Below are positions 37,367-49,367 of a stretch of 64,000 nt of DNA, in pieces. The DNA is from Rhodospirillales bacterium (lineage in GTDB: Bacteria > Pseudomonadota > Gammaproteobacteria > Nevskiales > Nevskiaceae), in contig CAJCJH010000085.1 in assembly GCA_903970615.1 (NCBI GenBank), positions 53,621-117,620 on the forward strand, read 5' to 3'. The notes under the pieces are model-generated. The model saw only the letters and a list, made by a program, of their open reading frames with translations. It did not search any database and was not told the DNA's origin. Every line of letters starts with the position of its first letter. Positions within the stretch are counted from its first letter, which is position 1. The position numbers and the translations under genes are program-made.

Positions 37367-37886
37367 CTAATTCACGAGAGTCCCTTCGATCCACTGTTTT
37401 GTTTGGTTGTCCCAGTTAAAAACTCCGGACACCGAAACATTTTCTATTCCAAATATGCGGTAGCGAACGTCGATGATTGCTGTGACGCTGACGAACGGAT
37501 CAGTGATGCTAATAGCGTGACGAAATTGGCATTGATATTGAGCTTGTTGCATCGGCGCCAATGAGATCGATTTCTTAGAATCGGTAATCCCTACATCCGT
37601 AAAGCTGGACCCTCCTTTTGTTCGTGCGCTTTTCAGATCGCATAAGAAGGTAACTTCGTTCATCTCAAAAAGAACACTTGGGTTCTTTAGCAAAAATCTT
37701 ACGACAAAAGGATCGTCTGTTTGCGCAGTATTTGCCTGAATCATCGGAGGAACTGGCCAGGGTGGCCCCCAAATTGTATCGATCGTAGCGGCTAATCCAG
37801 CGATCCCAAAAAAATGGAATTGCCGATCTAATCCAGTTCCACATACGCGGACGTAATGATTTTGGCTGAATTTTTGGCGGAAGCAT
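37367..37886 (-). pseudogene. Frameshifted membrane-anchored protein, unknown family
   Basis: Two frames combine into one sensible protein of about 172 residues. The 5' frame starts at ATG 37886 (MLPPKIQPKSLRPRMWNWI) and runs to RSAIPFF. Removing one base from the seven-A run at 37808-37814 (seven T on the coding strand) continues it as GIAGLAATIDTIWG, then PPWPVPPMIQ and the long 3' frame ending at 37367 (IEGTLVN). The fusion yields a single transmembrane helix followed by a beta-rich domain. The region is visibly more AT-rich than its neighbours. It may be a pseudogene, a phase-variable gene or a sequencing error. Confidence 0.6.
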
Positions 37887-38109
37887 GGCTGTTTTTTTGA
37901 TTGGCTTTGCTCAAAGTTTTTGCAGTGGCTTTTGCCTCCGCCTTTGCAATCTTTCTTCGCCGGCTATTTCCGCCCATCACGCCCCTAAAACCTTATCGTG
38001 AAGATACTGTCTCTGCCCGTGCAAGACGAGACATCGTCCCGCCTAATGTGTTCGATAAACCACCATTGCCTAGCTTCGATTGACCGCTCGCCACAGTAAG
38101 CCCTACGAA

Positions 38110-41011
<2,902 letters not shown>

Positions 41012-41049
41012 GCCGAATGCGGCTGTCGACGACTTCATGACATCACTGG

Positions 41050-41093
41050 AACCTATCTCAAAATCGGCGGCGCTCGCGGTTTTGAGATAGGTT
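41050..41093. terminator. Long inverted repeat between fumC and the oxidoreductase
   Basis: AACCTATCTCAAAA (41050-41063) and TTTTGAGATAGGTT (41080-41093) form a 14-bp perfect stem with a 16-nt loop. It lies between convergent genes, and each arm ends with a run of four A/T next to the loop rather than after the stem. Bidirectional termination is plausible but the T-run is in an unusual place. Confidence 0.5.
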
Positions 41094-41156
41094 CTAATGT
41101 GATGGCGTACGAATCACTCCTCTCCGCTCAGAACCTATTCCGGAACGCATTACTCC

Positions 41157-42131
41157 TTATGGAATGAGCAGGCTGGCACCGGAAGTTTTGCGTGCTTCCA
41201 GATCGGCATGCGCTTTGGCGACATCGCGCAACTCATAACGCTGGCCGATTTCCGGTTTGACGACTCCATTGCGGATGACTTCAAATAATGCATTCGCAGC
41301 CGTCTCCAGTTCGGCGCGAGTGGACGTGTAATGCGCCAGCGTGGGTCGGGTCAGGAACAACGAGCCTTTCGCCATCAGCATGGCGGGATCAACCGGCGGC
41401 GGTTTGCCGGAAGCATTTCCGAACGACACCATTAGTCCGCGCAACCGCAGGGAATCGAGCGAAGCGTCGAGCGTGTCTTTACCCACCGAGTCATAAACCA
41501 CATCCACACCCATGCCATTGGTGATTCGTTTCACTTCATCGGCGATGTTGTGATGGCGCGATAAAATCACTTCATCACAACCGGACTTGCGTGCGGCCTC
41601 GGCTTTGGCTTCCGATCCCACGGTGCCGATCACGAATGCGCCCAGCGATTTCGCCCACGGCACCAGCACGCTGCCCACACCGCCGGCCGCGGCATGCACC
41701 AGCAGGCGATGGCCGGGTTTCACCAGGAAGCTCATGTGCAGCAGGTAGTAGGCTGTCATGCCTTTCAGCAGCAGCGCTGCGGCGACGGTTTCATCGATAT
41801 CGTCCGGCAACTTCAGCAGTCGTGCTGTGGAGACATTGCGCAACTCGGCATAAGCGCCGACCGGCCCACCGGCATAGACCACGCGGTCGCCGATGTTGAA
41901 GCCCGCGATATCCGCGCTCATCGCAGTAATCACACCCGCCGCTTCCTGGCCCAGACCACTCGGCAAGCTCAGCGGATACACGCCGGAACGGTGATAGGTG
42001 TCGATGTAATTCAGGCCGATTGCAGTTTGCTTTATCGTCACTTCGCCGCTCGCCGGCGCGCCGACTTCGGTCTCGATGCATTGCATCACTTCCGGGCCGC
42101 CGTGTTGTTGTATGCGAATCGTCAAAGCCAT
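41157..42131 (-). CDS. Zinc-free quinone oxidoreductase (QOR type)
   Basis: 324-residue medium-chain dehydrogenase. The NADP Rossmann motif is VHAAAGGVGSVLVPWAKSLGA, with IGLNYIDTYHRSG in the N-terminal catalytic fold and LPSGLGQEAAGVI nearby. The absence of the structural and catalytic zinc ligands fits the zeta-crystallin/QOR branch, which reduces quinones with one or two electrons using NADPH. Close to E. coli QorA in layout. Confidence 0.92.
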   Translation of the reverse strand: MALTIRIQQHGGPEVMQCIETEVGAPASGEVTIKQTAIGLNYIDTYHRSGVYPLSLPSGLGQEAAGVITAMSADIAGFNIGDRVVYAGGPVGAYAELRNVSTARLLKLPDDIDETVAAALLLKGMTAYYLLHMSFLVKPGHRLLVHAAAGGVGSVLVPWAKSLGAFVIGTVGSEAKAEAARKSGCDEVILSRHHNIADEVKRITNGMGVDVVYDSVGKDTLDASLDSLRLRGLMVSFGNASGKPPPVDPAMLMAKGSLFLTRPTLAHYTSTRAELETAANALFEVIRNGVVKPEIGQRYELRDVAKAHADLEARKTSGASLLIP

Positions 42132-42256
42132 CTTTGAGTTCCTTGAATGTTGCTTGCTCGATCGAGAATATTCAGCGAATGATTACTGCACGAATTGCGA
42201 TGCCCACAGGCTAACGCTAACCTGTCCACTCCCCATTTTCGACACAACCCGCCACG

Positions 42257-42781
42257 ATGATCCAGCGTTACAGCTTCCGCCAGTTAGCCGGTTTCGGTGC
42301 TATTGCCTGCGCACTTGGACTGGCCTTCGCACTGTACCTGCAGCAAGGCCGTGGCTTCGTGCCCTGTGCCATGTGCATCGCGCAGCGCATCGCCTTGCTC
42401 AGCGCCGGCAGTGTGCTGCTGATCGCCGCCGTGCATGGGCCTCGCTATGGTGGCCGCTGGTTTTATGCCGGCGGCGCGATTCTCGCAGCGCTCATTGGCG
42501 CGGGCATCGCCGGCAGGCAGGTTTATCTGCAATCGCTGCCACCGGATGCCGCTCCCGCCTGCGGACCCACGCCATCCTATCTCTGGAACATGCTGCCGAA
42601 AGGCGAAGCGGTGCAGCGCATTCTCGAACTGGTGCTGAAAGGCGATGGCGATTGCGCCAAAGTCGATGCGCAATGGCTCGGCCTCGCATTGCCGGCGTGG
42701 ACGCTGATCGCATTCATCTTCCTCATCATTTACATACTGATCGCCGTGCTGCGCACGCAGCCACAGGAACGGCTGATCTAA
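42257..42781 (+). CDS. dsbB: Disulfide bond formation protein B
   Basis: 174-residue inner-membrane quinone reductase that reoxidises DsbA. Four hydrophobic helices are visible. The first periplasmic pair is VPCAMCIAQR (CxxC) and the second pair is ACGPTP and DCAKVDA. Both essential Cys pairs are intact. The arrangement matches Pseudomonas DsbB. dsbA is not in the window. Confidence 0.95.
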   Translation: MIQRYSFRQLAGFGAIACALGLAFALYLQQGRGFVPCAMCIAQRIALLSAGSVLLIAAVHGPRYGGRWFYAGGAILAALIGAGIAGRQVYLQSLPPDAAPACGPTPSYLWNMLPKGEAVQRILELVLKGDGDCAKVDAQWLGLALPAWTLIAFIFLIIYILIAVLRTQPQERLI

Positions 42782-42853
42782 GAGCCTGTTAACTCAGAAC
42801 CAACTGCTCCCGGATTCCATCCAGATTCCACTCTCAATCAAAGGCCAGAAACC

Positions 42854-43345
42854 ATGACCGCCAAAAGCACCCTCACCACCGATCTCTCCGACGCACACCC
42901 CGAAGCGCAGGTGGCCGAACCGATCTTCGCCGATTTCGGCGGCGTGATTAACTTCTACGGCCCGATCAAGACGCTGAAAGTATTTGAAGACAACGCCAGC
43001 GTGCGCGCCACGCTCGAAACGCCGGGTGAAGGTCATGTGCTGGTGGTCGATGGCGGCGGCTCCACACGCTGCGCACTAGTCGGCGGCAACCTCGGCGTAT
43101 TGGGTGTCAAGAACGGCTGGGCCGGCATCGTCGTCTACGGCTGCATCCGCGATTCCGAAGAAATTTCATCGCAGGATATCGGCGTCAAAGCCATCGGCAC
43201 GCATCCTCGCAAGAGCGAGAAAGGCCTGCACTCGGCACAGGCCGGAAAGACACTCAGCTTCGCCGGCGTCACCTTCAAGCCGGGTGCGTGGCTGTATGCG
43301 GATGCGGATGGGATTGTGGTTTCGGATGTGGCGATTCACGACTGA
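42854..43345 (+). CDS. rraA: Ribonuclease E activity regulator RraA
   Basis: 163-residue RraA, which binds RNase E and inhibits its action; relatives also have aldolase activity. Family motifs are TTDLSDAHPEAQV, GEGHVLVVDGGGSTRCALVG and WAGIVVYGCIRDSEEI. Start ATG 42854. Length matches E. coli RraA. Confidence 0.96.
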   Translation: MTAKSTLTTDLSDAHPEAQVAEPIFADFGGVINFYGPIKTLKVFEDNASVRATLETPGEGHVLVVDGGGSTRCALVGGNLGVLGVKNGWAGIVVYGCIRDSEEISSQDIGVKAIGTHPRKSEKGLHSAQAGKTLSFAGVTFKPGAWLYADADGIVVSDVAIHD

Positions 43346-43427
43346 TCGGCTGGCAATCAATCATCCTTCCGGCGCGCATAATTCTTCGGCAGCGCGCTGC
43401 CTTTCGAGGCCAGTTTGGATAAGCAAG

Positions 43428-43453
43428 GATGGGCAAAGCTCAGTGTGCCCACG
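43428..43453. repeat. REP-like palindromic element, copy 2
   Basis: GATGGGCAAAGCTCAGTGTGCCCACG resembles the element at 36751-36776 and carries TGGGCA/TGCCCA arms. It lies in the gap between rraA and the lipoprotein-GGDEF chimera. Confidence 0.55.
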
Positions 43454-43598
43454 TTACTGTCTGGTCGGCCTGAGCAGATAAAACCTGTCCCTGCTAAATC
43501 CACTTCATTCAGTTTATAGCAGCACAATGGCCAGATTATCGGACATCGTTGGGTCCACTATTTAGCGTTGGGCTTAATAAAGGTGGAAGGGAACCAAC

Positions 43599-44030
43599 AT
43601 GTCGAGATGGATACAAATGTGCCGGTTCACCTTAGTCGCTCTAGCCACTCTGGCAGGCTGCGTGCCGATCTCAATTCCACAGGTTGCGGAGCATCCGGGC
43701 GGAAAAACTCTCGGTGTCGTAAGCCTGATTCCAGATGTTATGTTGCACTATCACTACGGCATACTCGCCGGAATCTCCAACTCGCACGGCGTTTCTCCGG
43801 CGCCGCTCGATGTCGGGCTGGAGATGACACAGCAACTCAAGGACGCGGTAGAAGCGAGGTCTGGCTTCAAGGTGAAGATCATTCCTGCACCAGATTTCCT
43901 CACAAGCCAGCCGGTGCGGACGGCGGATGGCGCGGTGTTCGGTACGCTCTGCGGCGCCAGCGCCAGCAGCGTGCCGTTGACGGAGTCGACGATGGATACG
44001 CTGGGGCGCTTCGCCAAAGTGATCGCCTAG
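43599..44030 (+). CDS. Chimeric lipoprotein leader joined to a GAF-domain tail
   Basis: 143-residue ORF with a lipoprotein signal peptide (VALATLAGC lipobox near residue 21) and a good ribosome site (GGAAGGG). The N-terminal part (to about residue 100) looks like a small periplasmic lipoprotein of unknown family. From PVRTADGAVFGTLCGAS onward it matches the end of a GAF sensor domain, reading on to MDTLGRFAKVIA. A TAG (44028-44030) then stops it, but the next codons in the same frame (CAG GTG GAC) begin the GGDEF domain. The natural original would read VIAQQVDRE, one CAG to TAG change. Probably the product of a deletion plus a nonsense mutation. Confidence 0.6.
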   Translation: MSRWIQMCRFTLVALATLAGCVPISIPQVAEHPGGKTLGVVSLIPDVMLHYHYGILAGISNSHGVSPAPLDVGLEMTQQLKDAVEARSGFKVKIIPAPDFLTSQPVRTADGAVFGTLCGASASSVPLTESTMDTLGRFAKVIA

Positions 44031-44033
44031 CAG

Positions 44034-44579
44034 GTGGACCGCGAATCGGCTTTATCCGCCTCCCGCCGCGATAACGAGGAACTGCGCGCGCATGCGCTCA
44101 CCGATCAGCTGACGGGCATCGCCAATCATCGCGGCATGGAGCTGGAGCTGCAGATGATCGTGGCGCGCTGCGAGCGTAACAACGAAGGCGTGCAGGTGGC
44201 GCTGATCGATCTCGATGGATTCAACGCGATCAACGATCAGTATGGTCACGAGTTCGGCGACCGTTTCCTCGTCCACATCGCGCGCCGTTTACGTGGGGCG
44301 GTGCGGCCGGAGGATCTGGTGGCGCGCACCGGCGGCGATGAGTTCGTGGTGGTCGCACCCGGTTCGACTTATTTCAATCTGCGGGAGCGGCTGGAGAGCG
44401 CGATGATTGGAAGGTTCGCGCACGGCACGATCGTGATCGACTACGGCGGCGCCAGCGTCGGCTTGATCCAGACAGCTTCTGCCGGTTTCGACATGGCCAA
44501 GCTGCTGCGCAACGCGGACGAGGCGATGTATGAGGTGAAGAAATCGCGCAAAGGGAGCCGCACCGCTTCGACCGGTTGA
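44034..44579 (+). CDS. GGDEF domain (diguanylate cyclase), probably a truncated remnant
   Basis: 181-residue GGDEF domain starting at GTG 44034 or initiated only by readthrough. It has the helical lead-in RRDNEELRAHALTDQLTGIANHRG, the metal Asp in VALIDLDGFNAIND, and an intact active loop RTGGDEFVVVAP. Catalytic residues for c-di-GMP synthesis are present. No RxxD inhibitory motif is obvious. It shares the frame of the preceding chimeric gene across one TAG, so it is best viewed as the C-terminus of a former GAF-GGDEF protein. It may still be made from the GTG. Confidence 0.7.
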   Translation: MDRESALSASRRDNEELRAHALTDQLTGIANHRGMELELQMIVARCERNNEGVQVALIDLDGFNAINDQYGHEFGDRFLVHIARRLRGAVRPEDLVARTGGDEFVVVAPGSTYFNLRERLESAMIGRFAHGTIVIDYGGASVGLIQTASAGFDMAKLLRNADEAMYEVKKSRKGSRTASTG

Positions 44580-44694
44580 TCGCAATATGCATTGTCGCGC
44601 CCTTGTGAGCTCATCAGATGCTCGTTTGTGTGTAGTGCGCCCATGACCATAAGGTGGCTACACTAGATTTTTTTGGTGCGAGAGGAGTTTCTGC

Positions 44695-44922
44695 ATGGCA
44701 GAAAAGACGATCGGCGAATTGATGATTGATAGCATCGTTGCTGGGCGAACACGGCAGGACGAGAAACATTTTGCTGAACTCGGCCAGTTAATTGTTGCGC
44801 ATGCTCATGCAGAAGCATCGATTTTGCGTGAGCCATGGGCGTATAAACCTACGCCTAATGATGTTAGAAATCGTAAAAACCGTCCCGTCAAAGCTAAAAA
44901 AGATCTGACTAAGGAAGCCTAA
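44695..44922 (+). CDS. Small basic protein, unknown
   Basis: 75-residue protein (starts MAEKTIGELMIDSIVAGRTRQDEK) with a Lys/Arg-rich C-terminus (NRKNRPVKAKKDLTK). No family was recognised. The AGGAG ribosome site about 8 bases before the ATG and the AT-rich promoter-like upstream region support expression. Codon use is AT-richer than in neighbouring genes, suggesting recent acquisition together with the GGDEF remnant region. Confidence 0.5.
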   Translation: MAEKTIGELMIDSIVAGRTRQDEKHFAELGQLIVAHAHAEASILREPWAYKPTPNDVRNRKNRPVKAKKDLTKEA

Positions 44923-45041
44923 CTCCTCCTCGACTTTGCGAGCGTAGTGTGAGCAAAGCATCGCGTGCCAATGTGCGTTTTTATCCGCGCGAACCGATGA
45001 AGCCTGCCCAGCCCAACATCAAGCTGTCCGGTTCAACAACA

Positions 45042-45066
45042 AAAACGGGCGCCGAAACGCCCGTTG
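45042..45066 (-). terminator. Rho-independent terminator for acnA
   Basis: On the minus strand AACGGGCG (45059-45066) pairs with CGCCCGTT (45045-45052) over a 6-nt loop and runs into TTTTTG. It lies 27 bp past the acnA stop. Confidence 0.85.
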
Positions 45067-45092
45067 TTCTTGAAGCAGGCTGAAGCCGGAGC

Positions 45093-47744
45093 TTATGCCG
45101 CCAGCTGCCTCAGCATGTAATGCAGTACGCCGCCGTTCTCGTAATACGCCCATTCCTTCGGGGTATCGATACGCACCTTGGCTTTGAAGGTGACGGTTTT
45201 GCCGTCGGCTTTCTTGGCATTGACGGTGACTTCCTTGGCGCCGTGCTTGAGGCCTTCGATGTCGAAGGTTTCGGTGCCGTCGAGGCCGAGGCTGGTGACG
45301 CTCTGGCCGTCGACGAAGTTCAGCGGGGCCACACCCATGCCGACCAGGTTAGAGCGGTGGATGCGCTCGAAGCTCTCCGAGATCACCGCTTTCACGCCGA
45401 GCAGGATGGTGCCCTTGGCGGCCCAGTCGCGGCTGGAGCCGGTGCCGTATTCCTTGCCGGCGAGCACCACCAGCGGTGTGCCGTCTTTCTGGTACTTCAT
45501 GGCGGCGTCGTAGATGCTCAGCTGCTCGTCGTCCGGAAGATATTTGGTGATGCCGCCTTCAACACCCGGCACCATCGCGTTCTTGATACGGGTGTTGGCG
45601 AAGGTGCCGCGCATCATGATTTCGTGATTGCCGCGGCGTGAGCCGAAGCTGTTGAAATCCGCTTTATGCACGCCGTGAGCTTCGAGATACACGCCTGCCG
45701 GACCATCTTTCTTGATGTCGCCGGCCGGTGAGATGTGGTCGGTGGTGATGGAGTCGGCGAGGATGGCGAGCGCGCGAGCGCCCTTGATCGACGGAATGCC
45801 AGGAGGCGTTTTGGTGATGCCATCGAAATACGGCGGGTTGGCAACGTAGGTGCTCTTCGCATCCCAGGGATAGGTTTCGGATTTGGCGACGCTGATGCCC
45901 TGCCAGCGCGTATCGCCTTTGAACACGTCGCCATAGCTCTTCTTGAACAGGTCGGCGGTCATCGTGCCGGCGATGGTTTCCTGCACTTCCTTGGTGCTCG
46001 GCCAGATGTCTTTCAGATACACCGGCTGGCCATCGCTGCCGGTGCCGATGGCATCCTTGCTCAAGTCCAGATCGACCGTGCCGGCGAAGGCGTAAGCGAC
46101 CACCAGCGGCGGCGAGGCGAGGTAGTTCATGCGCACATCCTGATGCACGCGGCCCTCGAAGTTGCGATTGCCGGACAGCACCGCGGCCACGCTCAGCTTG
46201 TTCTTCTGCACGGCTTCGCCGATTGCATCATTCAGCGGGCCGGAGTTACCGATGCAGGTGGTACAGCCGTAGCCGACTAGGTTGAAACCGGCGGCATCGA
46301 GGTCTTTGCTGAGGCCGGCCTTGTCGAGATATTCGGTGACGACTTTCGATCCCGGCGCGAGCGAGGTCTTGACCCAGGGCTTGACCTTCAAACCTTTCGC
46401 CAAAGCCTTCTTCGCCACCAAGCCTGCCGCGAGCAGCACGGCCGGATTCGAGGTGTTGGTACAGGAGGTGATCGCGGCGATGACGACGGCGCCATCCTTC
46501 AATTCAAACTCGTTGCTGCCGTCTTTCACCTGCGCCGGGCCGGCGGACTTGCGCAGCTTCTGTTCGCCCTCGAACGCCTTCTTGAAGTTCGGCTGCACGT
46601 CGGTCAGCAGCACACGATCCTGCGGACGCTTCGGGCCGGCGAGCGAAGGCTTGATCGACGCGAGATCGAGATCGAGCACGTCGGTGTATTCGGCTTCCGG
46701 CGAATCCGCCGTGGCCCACATGCCTTGCGCTTTGGCATAGGCTTCCACCAGCGCGATCTGCTCTTCACTGCGACCGGTAAGGCGCAGATAGTTCAGCGTT
46801 TCATTGTCGATCGGGAAGATGCCGCAGGTGGCGCCATATTCGGGCGCCATGTTGGCGATGGTGGTGCGGTCGGCGGCGGCGAGATTCGCCAGACCGGAAC
46901 CGAAGAACTCGACGAACTTTTCGACCACGCCGCGCTTGCGCAGCATTTCGGTGACGGTGAGCACGAGGTCGGTGGCGGTAGCACCTTCCGGCAGCTTGCC
47001 GGTGAGGCGCACGCCGATCACATCCGGCATCAACATCGATGAAGGCTGGCCGAGCATCGCCGCCTCGGCTTCGATGCCGCCGACGCCCCAGCCGAGCACG
47101 CCGATGCCATTGACCATTGTCGTGTGGCTATCCGTGCCGTAGCAGCTATCCGGGTACAGCACGCCATCTTTCTCGAATACCACGCGCGCGAGGAATTCGA
47201 TGTTGACCTGATGCACGATGCCGGTATCCGGCGGCACCACCTTGAAATTGGTGAACGCCTCCTGGCCCCACCGCAGGAACGAATAGCGTTCCTTGTTGCG
47301 ATCGAATTCGATCTTTGCATTCAAGTCGAAAGCATCCTTGGTGCCGTATTTATCCACCTGCACCGAATGGTCGATCACCAGTTCGGCCGGGCACAGCGGA
47401 TTGATCTTGCTGGCGTCGCCGCCGAGGGTTTTCATCGCATCGCGCATCGCGGCGAAATCCACCACGCAGGGCACGCCGGTGAAATCCTGCAGCACCACGC
47501 GCGCGGGCAGGAAGTTGATGTCGGCAGCGGGCAGCTTTTTCAGATCGGCGCTGGCGAAAGTCTTGATCTGCTCGGCGGTGGTATCGACGCCGTTCTCGGT
47601 GCGCAGCAGGCTTTCCAGCAACACCTTGTACGAGTAGGGCAGACGCGAAACCTTGAACTCCTTTTCGAGCCGGGTGAGGTCGTAAAAGGTGTAGCTCTTG
47701 GAGCCGACTTTGAGCGTGGACTTCGCCTTGAAGCTATCCGACAT
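45093..47744 (-). CDS. acnA: Aconitate hydratase A
   Basis: 883-residue AcnA/IRP1-type aconitase of the TCA cycle. Iron-sulfur ligands are in [15 protein letters not shown] and [14 protein letters not shown]. The swivel loop is [13 protein letters not shown] and the N-terminal domain has the typical [20 protein letters not shown]. The start at 47744 ([13 protein letters not shown]) is the conserved one; the longer frame to 47873 adds unrelated sequence. A Rho-independent terminator follows. Monocistronic. Confidence 0.97.
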   Translation of the reverse strand: MSDSFKAKSTLKVGSKSYTFYDLTRLEKEFKVSRLPYSYKVLLESLLRTENGVDTTAEQIKTFASADLKKLPAADINFLPARVVLQDFTGVPCVVDFAAMRDAMKTLGGDASKINPLCPAELVIDHSVQVDKYGTKDAFDLNAKIEFDRNKERYSFLRWGQEAFTNFKVVPPDTGIVHQVNIEFLARVVFEKDGVLYPDSCYGTDSHTTMVNGIGVLGWGVGGIEAEAAMLGQPSSMLMPDVIGVRLTGKLPEGATATDLVLTVTEMLRKRGVVEKFVEFFGSGLANLAAADRTTIANMAPEYGATCGIFPIDNETLNYLRLTGRSEEQIALVEAYAKAQGMWATADSPEAEYTDVLDLDLASIKPSLAGPKRPQDRVLLTDVQPNFKKAFEGEQKLRKSAGPAQVKDGSNEFELKDGAVVIAAITSCTNTSNPAVLLAAGLVAKKALAKGLKVKPWVKTSLAPGSKVVTEYLDKAGLSKDLDAAGFNLVGYGCTTCIGNSGPLNDAIGEAVQKNKLSVAAVLSGNRNFEGRVHQDVRMNYLASPPLVVAYAFAGTVDLDLSKDAIGTGSDGQPVYLKDIWPSTKEVQETIAGTMTADLFKKSYGDVFKGDTRWQGISVAKSETYPWDAKSTYVANPPYFDGITKTPPGIPSIKGARALAILADSITTDHISPAGDIKKDGPAGVYLEAHGVHKADFNSFGSRRGNHEIMMRGTFANTRIKNAMVPGVEGGITKYLPDDEQLSIYDAAMKYQKDGTPLVVLAGKEYGTGSSRDWAAKGTILLGVKAVISESFERIHRSNLVGMGVAPLNFVDGQSVTSLGLDGTETFDIEGLKHGAKEVTVNAKKADGKTVTFKAKVRIDTPKEWAYYENGGVLHYMLRQLAA

Positions 47745-47894
47745 GATGATCTCCGATCCGGGAATTGCGCAGGTAAATGAGCGGCGCGAATTATACTGAC
47801 TGGGAAGCCCGTCGGCAGTTCGCACGGCCAAAAATCCTTCGGCAATTTCCGCTCGAAGCCGCGAATCTCCCAATTAGCCAGATCGGGCTGAGAT

Positions 47895-48659
47895 TCAGCG
47901 CGACAACGCACGGCCGCTCACGCCGCGGCTGTCCGCACCCAGCAGCCACAGCAAACCCGGCACAGCGGAGTCGGGCTGCGGCACCCTCTGCAAATCCTCG
48001 CCGGGATAGCCGCGCACCCGCAGCCGTGTGCGCATCGGGCCGGGATCGTAGCTGTTGATCCGCAACTGTGGCTGGATTTCCAGCTCCTCGGCCCAGCTTT
48101 TCACCAGACCTTCGATCGCATATTTGGTCACGCCGAATGCGCCGCGATAGGCCTTCGGTTCGCGGCCGCTTTGATCGGCCACGAAGACGATGCTGGCGTC
48201 GGCACTTTTACTCAGCAACGGCAGGCACAGCCGCGTCAGCGAAAACGCCGCAGTGAGATTGACCTGCAGGCTCTCCACCCATTCGCGCGCGCCGACATCG
48301 GCCAGCGGCAGGAAGCCGTTGAAATGGGCGGCGCAATGCACAATGCCATCGAGCCGGCCGAGTTCGCGTTCGATCGTCGTGGCCATTTCGGCGTAGTCGT
48401 TCCAGGTGGCGCCCGCGAGATTGAGCGGATAAATCGCCGGCTTTGCCAAACCCGCCTCGGCAATCGAGTCGTAAACCGCTTCGAGCTTTTTCACGGTGCG
48501 GCCGAGCAGCACCACGGTTGCGCCGTGGCGCGCGCAGGCGAATGCGGTGGCGCGGCCAAGGCCATCGCCAGCACCGGTGATGAGGATGATGCGATCTTTG
48601 AGCAGATCGGCAGCGGGTGAATAATCGGCCGGCGACGCCGGCAGCCGCTCAGGCGGCAC
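47895..48659 (-). CDS. yciK: YciK family SDR with altered active site
   Basis: 254-residue SDR oxidoreductase of the YciK group, found with gph and ubiG in Pseudomonas and Xanthomonas relatives. The coenzyme loop is LITGAGDGLGRATAFA and the helical HCAAHFNGFLPLAD follows. At the position of the catalytic YxxxK the sequence reads FGVTK (residues in AYRGAFGVTKYAIEG), so the usual Tyr is Phe. The substrate of YciK is unknown. The stop overlaps nothing; gph lies immediately upstream and overlaps its start by about 10 bp. Confidence 0.88.
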   Translation of the reverse strand: MPPERLPASPADYSPAADLLKDRIILITGAGDGLGRATAFACARHGATVVLLGRTVKKLEAVYDSIAEAGLAKPAIYPLNLAGATWNDYAEMATTIERELGRLDGIVHCAAHFNGFLPLADVGAREWVESLQVNLTAAFSLTRLCLPLLSKSADASIVFVADQSGREPKAYRGAFGVTKYAIEGLVKSWAEELEIQPQLRINSYDPGPMRTRLRVRGYPGEDLQRVPQPDSAVPGLLWLLGADSRGVSGRALSR

Positions 48660-49344
48660 GGCGCAGTTCGATCATCTCGATCAATTCAGTGGGGGTGTCG
48701 ACCACGACATCGGCATTCCAGTCGTGCGGATTCGGATGCAGGCCGAGATAACCCCAAGCGGCCGCGACTGTGCGCATGCCGGCCGCAGCGCCGGCCTGGA
48801 TATCGCGCAGATCGTCGCCGACATAAATGCAGTCACGCACCGCGAAGCCGCTCTGCTGCGCAGCCAGCAGAATCGGGTCTGGCGCCGGCTTCGGGTTCGG
48901 TGTGCAGTCGCCGCAGACGATGCTGGCCGCTTGCTGGCGCAGATCGAGCGCATCGAGCAAGGGCTGCGTGAGCGAGCCGACCTTGTTAGTGACGATGCCC
49001 CAGCGGATGCCGTTGCGCGAGAGCCGTTGCAGCATATCGGCCACACCCGGAAACAGGCAGGAATCGTGTGCCAGATGCGATCGGTAATGCTGCAGAAAGC
49101 TATCTTTCAGCGCGGGGTAATCGGCATTGTCCGGTTCGATCTCCAGCGCGACTTTCAGCATGCCGCGCGCGCCGCCCGAAGCCGAGCTGCGGTAATCGTT
49201 AACGGCCAGCGGTTGCAGGCCTTGTTCGATGCGCACCTGATTGGCGGCGTAAGCCAGATCGGGCGCGGTATCCACCAAGGTGCCATCGAGATCGAACAGG
49301 ACGCAGGCGGGCTGCAGTTTCATGGAATGGGAAGAGTCGGGCAT
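48649..49344 (-). CDS. gph: Phosphoglycolate phosphatase
   Basis: 231-residue HAD hydrolase. Motif I is VLFDLDGTLVDTAPDLAYAA, motif II is GIVTNKVGSL and the C-terminal DDLRDIQAGAAAG is motif IV. It dephosphorylates 2-phosphoglycolate. The start may be ATG 49344 or the second ATG at 49323 (MKLQPACVLFDLDG), which is nearer the conserved start. The ubiG stop is 24 bp upstream, so gph is probably in an operon with ubiG and yciK. Confidence 0.93.
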   Translation of the reverse strand: MPDSSHSMKLQPACVLFDLDGTLVDTAPDLAYAANQVRIEQGLQPLAVNDYRSSASGGARGMLKVALEIEPDNADYPALKDSFLQHYRSHLAHDSCLFPGVADMLQRLSRNGIRWGIVTNKVGSLTQPLLDALDLRQQAASIVCGDCTPNPKPAPDPILLAAQQSGFAVRDCIYVGDDLRDIQAGAAAGMRTVAAAWGYLGLHPNPHDWNADVVVDTPTELIEMIELRRAA

Positions 49345-49367
49345 AAGAGTGAGTTGCGCGCTGCGGT

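Noticed and set aside
37211..37564. 117-residue ORF starting in the stem-loop island
   Set aside because: It translates through the CTTTCTTTGC hairpin (FLCTSKESKV) and looks like a repeat-derived frame without a ribosome site.
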